DNA from: an uncultured Streptococcus sp.
Lineage (GTDB): Bacteria > Bacillota > Bacilli > Lactobacillales > Streptococcaceae
Length of the DNA: 6,863 bases
NCBI GenBank assembly: GCA_905373305.1
Contig: CAJPSM010000067.1
Location: forward strand, 1 to 6,863
Reading direction: 5' to 3'
Every line of letters begins with the position of its first letter. The stretch's first letter is position 1. Shown here piece after piece: positions 5,859-6,863 of this stretch. A program made the position numbers and the translations under genes. Under the pieces are notes generated by a model. The model was given only the letters and a program-made list of their open reading frames with translations. It searched no databases and was not told the DNA's origin.

Positions 5859-6100
5859 AGATTGTTAGCCCAAATCTTTCAGAATAGAACAATCCTAACT
5901 ATCGAATACCTCAATTTCATAAATATCAATGTAATTCTAAACTTAGAATTACACTGATATAAATGTTTTAGACCTATTCTAAGTCTATGATAGCCTTAAA
6001 TTTTAATTTTTGAAGGATTCTAAAGCTAGAAGAGCTCAAAATTCACGAGAACTAAGCTATTCGAAGCTTAGAAGAAGCTTTTCCAACCTTCATAAACTCT
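5851..6100. repeat. Six degenerate tandem repeats of 41-42 bp
   Basis: Units begin at 5851, 5892, 5934, 5976, 6017 and 6059, with spacings of 41, 42, 42, 41 and 42 bp. Each starts with ATTCTAA or a one-base variant (ATTCTAG, ATCCTAA, ATTCTAA three times, ATTCGAA). Several continue with (C/T)TTAGAA, so the core approaches the palindrome ATTCTAAACTTAGAAT, exact in unit three (5934-5949). A second shared block, about AGC(C/T)(C/T)(A/T)AA, falls at unit positions 17-24 in units one, four and five, with a close variant in unit two. The last third of the unit is poorly conserved. Mixed 41/42-bp periods and many stop codons rule out a repeated peptide. The array ends 4 bp before the stop codon of the ClbS-like gene. 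It is not a CRISPR: the shared part is too degenerate and the variable part too short. Confidence 0.6.
5923..5960. repeat. Near-perfect 38-bp inverted repeat
   Basis: Arms 5923-5940 and 5943-5960 are 18 bp each with a single mismatch (5929/5954), which becomes a G-U pair in minus-strand RNA. Only 2 bp separate them. Weaker symmetry continues outward on the same axis: 5918-5920 pairs with 5963-5965, and GAATA (5904-5908) with TATTC (5975-5979), as if a 76-bp palindrome had partly decayed. It lacks a T tract on either side, so it is not an ordinary terminator. It is centred on the core of repeat unit three. Confidence 0.75.
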
Positions 6101-6104
6101 TCAA

Positions 6105-6647
6105 TTAACGTTTCTTACAATTTTTCTGATGAGCTTTGAGTTTTTTCAGAGCCCAGTCATAGTGGCTGGAGGTACTACTGACAAAGTAGGAACCTAGACT
6201 TGTTCCACCCGTCCATTTATAGACACCTTTTGTGAATAATTCGTCATTGCTAAAGTCTTCCAACAACTCTAAAACCTCCTTATGCGATTGCTCTAGTAGC
6301 CTAGTCGCTTCTTCTAAAGAAGTTTTCTGGTGCTTCTTCCAAAAAGCGACATTCATTTCCCCATAAGTTTTCCAATTATAAGGTTCAGGGAGAAAAGGTC
6401 TTTCATGACCCTTTTGATTGGAATGTACCCAGGTCAAAAGTAACTGCTGCCATTCATAGAGATGGATCAGGACATCCCGCAGATTTTTATCTCTATTCCA
6501 GTGGGCTTCTTTTTTCTTTTGCTCTTGTGAAAAATCAAAAGGAGTCTGTAGCTCCTCTTCACTTAATTTAGATATAAAGTGATTGAGCTTTTCATAGTTT
6601 TCCTTAGAGGCTAGCACTAATTCCTCTTTCGTTCTTGGTCTAGGCAT
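6105..6647 (-). CDS. ClbS/DfsB-family (DUF1706) four-helix-bundle protein
   Basis: A 180-residue soluble protein of the family's normal length. Recognisable parts are the N-terminal helix opening MPRPRTKEELVLAS, the segment WNRDKNLRDVLIHLYEWQQL (50-69), the proline/aromatic stretch FLPEPYNWKTYGEMN (85-99) and the C-terminal LGSYFVSSTSSHYDWALKKL (151-170). These match the DinB-like bundle of the ClbS/DfsB family. The best-known member, ClbS of colibactin producers, protects DNA by acting on the colibactin warhead. Most members, including streptococcal ones, have no known substrate, so only a protective or small-molecule-modifying role can be suggested. An AGGGAG site (6655-6660) lies 7 nt before the ATG. 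It has its own promoter and is followed by the repeat array rather than by a clear terminator. Confidence 0.88.
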   Translation of the reverse strand: MPRPRTKEELVLASKENYEKLNHFISKLSEEELQTPFDFSQEQKKKEAHWNRDKNLRDVLIHLYEWQQLLLTWVHSNQKGHERPFLPEPYNWKTYGEMNVAFWKKHQKTSLEEATRLLEQSHKEVLELLEDFSNDELFTKGVYKWTGGTSLGSYFVSSTSSHYDWALKKLKAHQKNCKKR

Positions 6648-6695
6648 AGGCGTTCTCCCTTCATTTTCTAGTAGGTTGAGGTATTTTCTTACTTC

Positions 6696-6704
6696 ATTAT
6701 ACCA
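6696..6704 (-). promoter_or_regulatory. Extended -10 promoter of the ClbS-like gene
   Basis: The minus strand reads TGGTATAAT: consensus TATAAT (6696-6701) with TGn (6702-6704). The predicted transcript start is near 6689, giving a leader of about 42 nt. The -35 region (about 6719-6724) is a poor match and lies within the upstream terminator hairpin, as at the ung promoter. Confidence 0.7.
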
Positions 6705-6710
6705 TAATCA

Positions 6711-6745
6711 AAAAGCAGTTCTTCATTTTACGAACAACTGCTTTT
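6711..6745 (-). terminator. Terminator of the gene entering from the right edge
   Basis: AAAAGCAGTT (6711-6720) pairs perfectly with AACTGCTTTT (6736-6745) around a 15-nt loop. The minus-strand transcript continues the stem into a run of five U. On the plus strand the stem is followed by ACGAACTATTTTTTT, so a bidirectional function is possible. It lies about 29 bp after the stop codon of the partial gene at 6774. Confidence 0.75.
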
Positions 6746-6773
6746 ACGAACTATTTTTTTATGCTTATAGTCA

Positions 6774-6863
6774 CTACTTTACATATAAATCTTTAAAGAG
6801 ACCATCCACTTCTGCTATCTGATAGAGCAAGTGGGATAGTTCTTGGTAATCTTCTTTTAAACA
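6774..6863 (-). CDS. 3' end of an unidentified gene (partial)
   Basis: The minus strand is open from the window edge for 29 codons to a TAG at 6774-6776, giving a C terminus that ends in EVDGLFKDLYVK. The tail is charged and helix-prone, with no recognisable motif. Support for a real gene is its position and direction: it ends about 29 bp before a good terminator and fits the all-minus layout. The 5' end lies outside the window, so the product cannot be named, and 90 bp of open frame alone would be weak evidence. Confidence 0.5.
   Translation of the reverse strand, partial: CLKEDYQELSHLLYQIAEVDGLFKDLYVK

Larger units (their letters stand above)
5599..6104. other. 506-bp AT-rich gap between the FRG gene and the ClbS-like gene
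   Basis: No open frame longer than about 26 codons exists here, and none has a ribosome binding site. From left to right the gap holds the FRG ribosome binding site and -10 box (5605-5648), a perfect 10-bp palindrome TTGTTAACAA (5682-5691), two copies of CTATTCTAGA (5734-5743 and 5849-5858), two copies of AATCTTTCA (5819-5827 and 5873-5881), and the 42-bp degenerate repeat array (5851-6100). No convincing terminator follows the ClbS-like gene, so its transcript may run through the array into the FRG gene. I recognise no BOX element or insertion sequence. Confidence 0.7.

Noticed and set aside
6052..6071. Hairpin CTAAGCT / AGCTTAG as a terminator for the ClbS-like gene
   Set aside because: The 7-bp stem is real but no U tract follows on the minus strand, and it is explained as the core of repeat unit six with its flank.
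5851..6100. CRISPR array
   Set aside because: The period is only 41-42 bp, the shared part is degenerate, the variable parts are about 18 bp, and no cas genes are present.
6726..6751. Competence (ComX) box suggested by TACGAAC
   Set aside because: The known box is TACGAATA. Both copies here differ at the critical end and no plus-strand gene follows.

Overview
The window looks like chromosomal DNA of a Mitis-group Streptococcus (S. mitis / S. oralis / S. pneumoniae type). This rests on remembered similarity of the Ung, MutX and nucleotidase proteins to pneumococcal ones, on the gene order ung-mutX-pyrC-MATE transporter that I recall from pneumococcus, and on the low-GC Gram-positive style of the promoters and ribosome binding sites. 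No database search was possible. Every gene I can support lies on the minus strand, so transcription runs from high to low coordinates.

Reading in that direction: the 3' end of an unidentified gene enters at the right edge (6774-6863) and ends at a hairpin terminator (6711-6745). A ClbS/DfsB-family (DUF1706) gene follows (6105-6647), with an extended -10 promoter beside that terminator. Next is a 506-bp AT-rich non-coding gap (5599-6104). Most of it (5851-6100) is six degenerate tandem units of 41-42 bp, each starting with an ATTCTAA-like core. An FRG-domain gene (4741-5598) comes next, visibly more AT-rich than the housekeeping genes and with its own TATAAT box. A YjjG-type HAD nucleotidase (3996-4688) follows, apparently starting at TTG, and ends at a hairpin (3971-3997) that abuts the promoter of the next operon.

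That operon is ung (uracil-DNA glycosylase), mutX (Nudix 8-oxo-dGTP hydrolase), pyrC (class I dihydroorotase) and a MATE efflux pump. The first three are tightly coupled, with 9-12 bp gaps and Shine-Dalgarno sequences touching the preceding stop codon. A terminator at 76-99 closes the operon, and a well-formed sigma-A promoter (10-38) then drives something beyond the left edge.

Functionally, 1500-4690 is a nucleotide-metabolism block: de novo pyrimidine synthesis (PyrC), clean-up of oxidised dGTP (MutX), probable clean-up of non-canonical pyrimidine nucleotides (YjjG type), and uracil removal from DNA (Ung). The right part, with the ClbS-like gene, the repeat array and the FRG gene, looks accessory. 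The repeat array and its relation to the FRG gene are the least explained features of the window.
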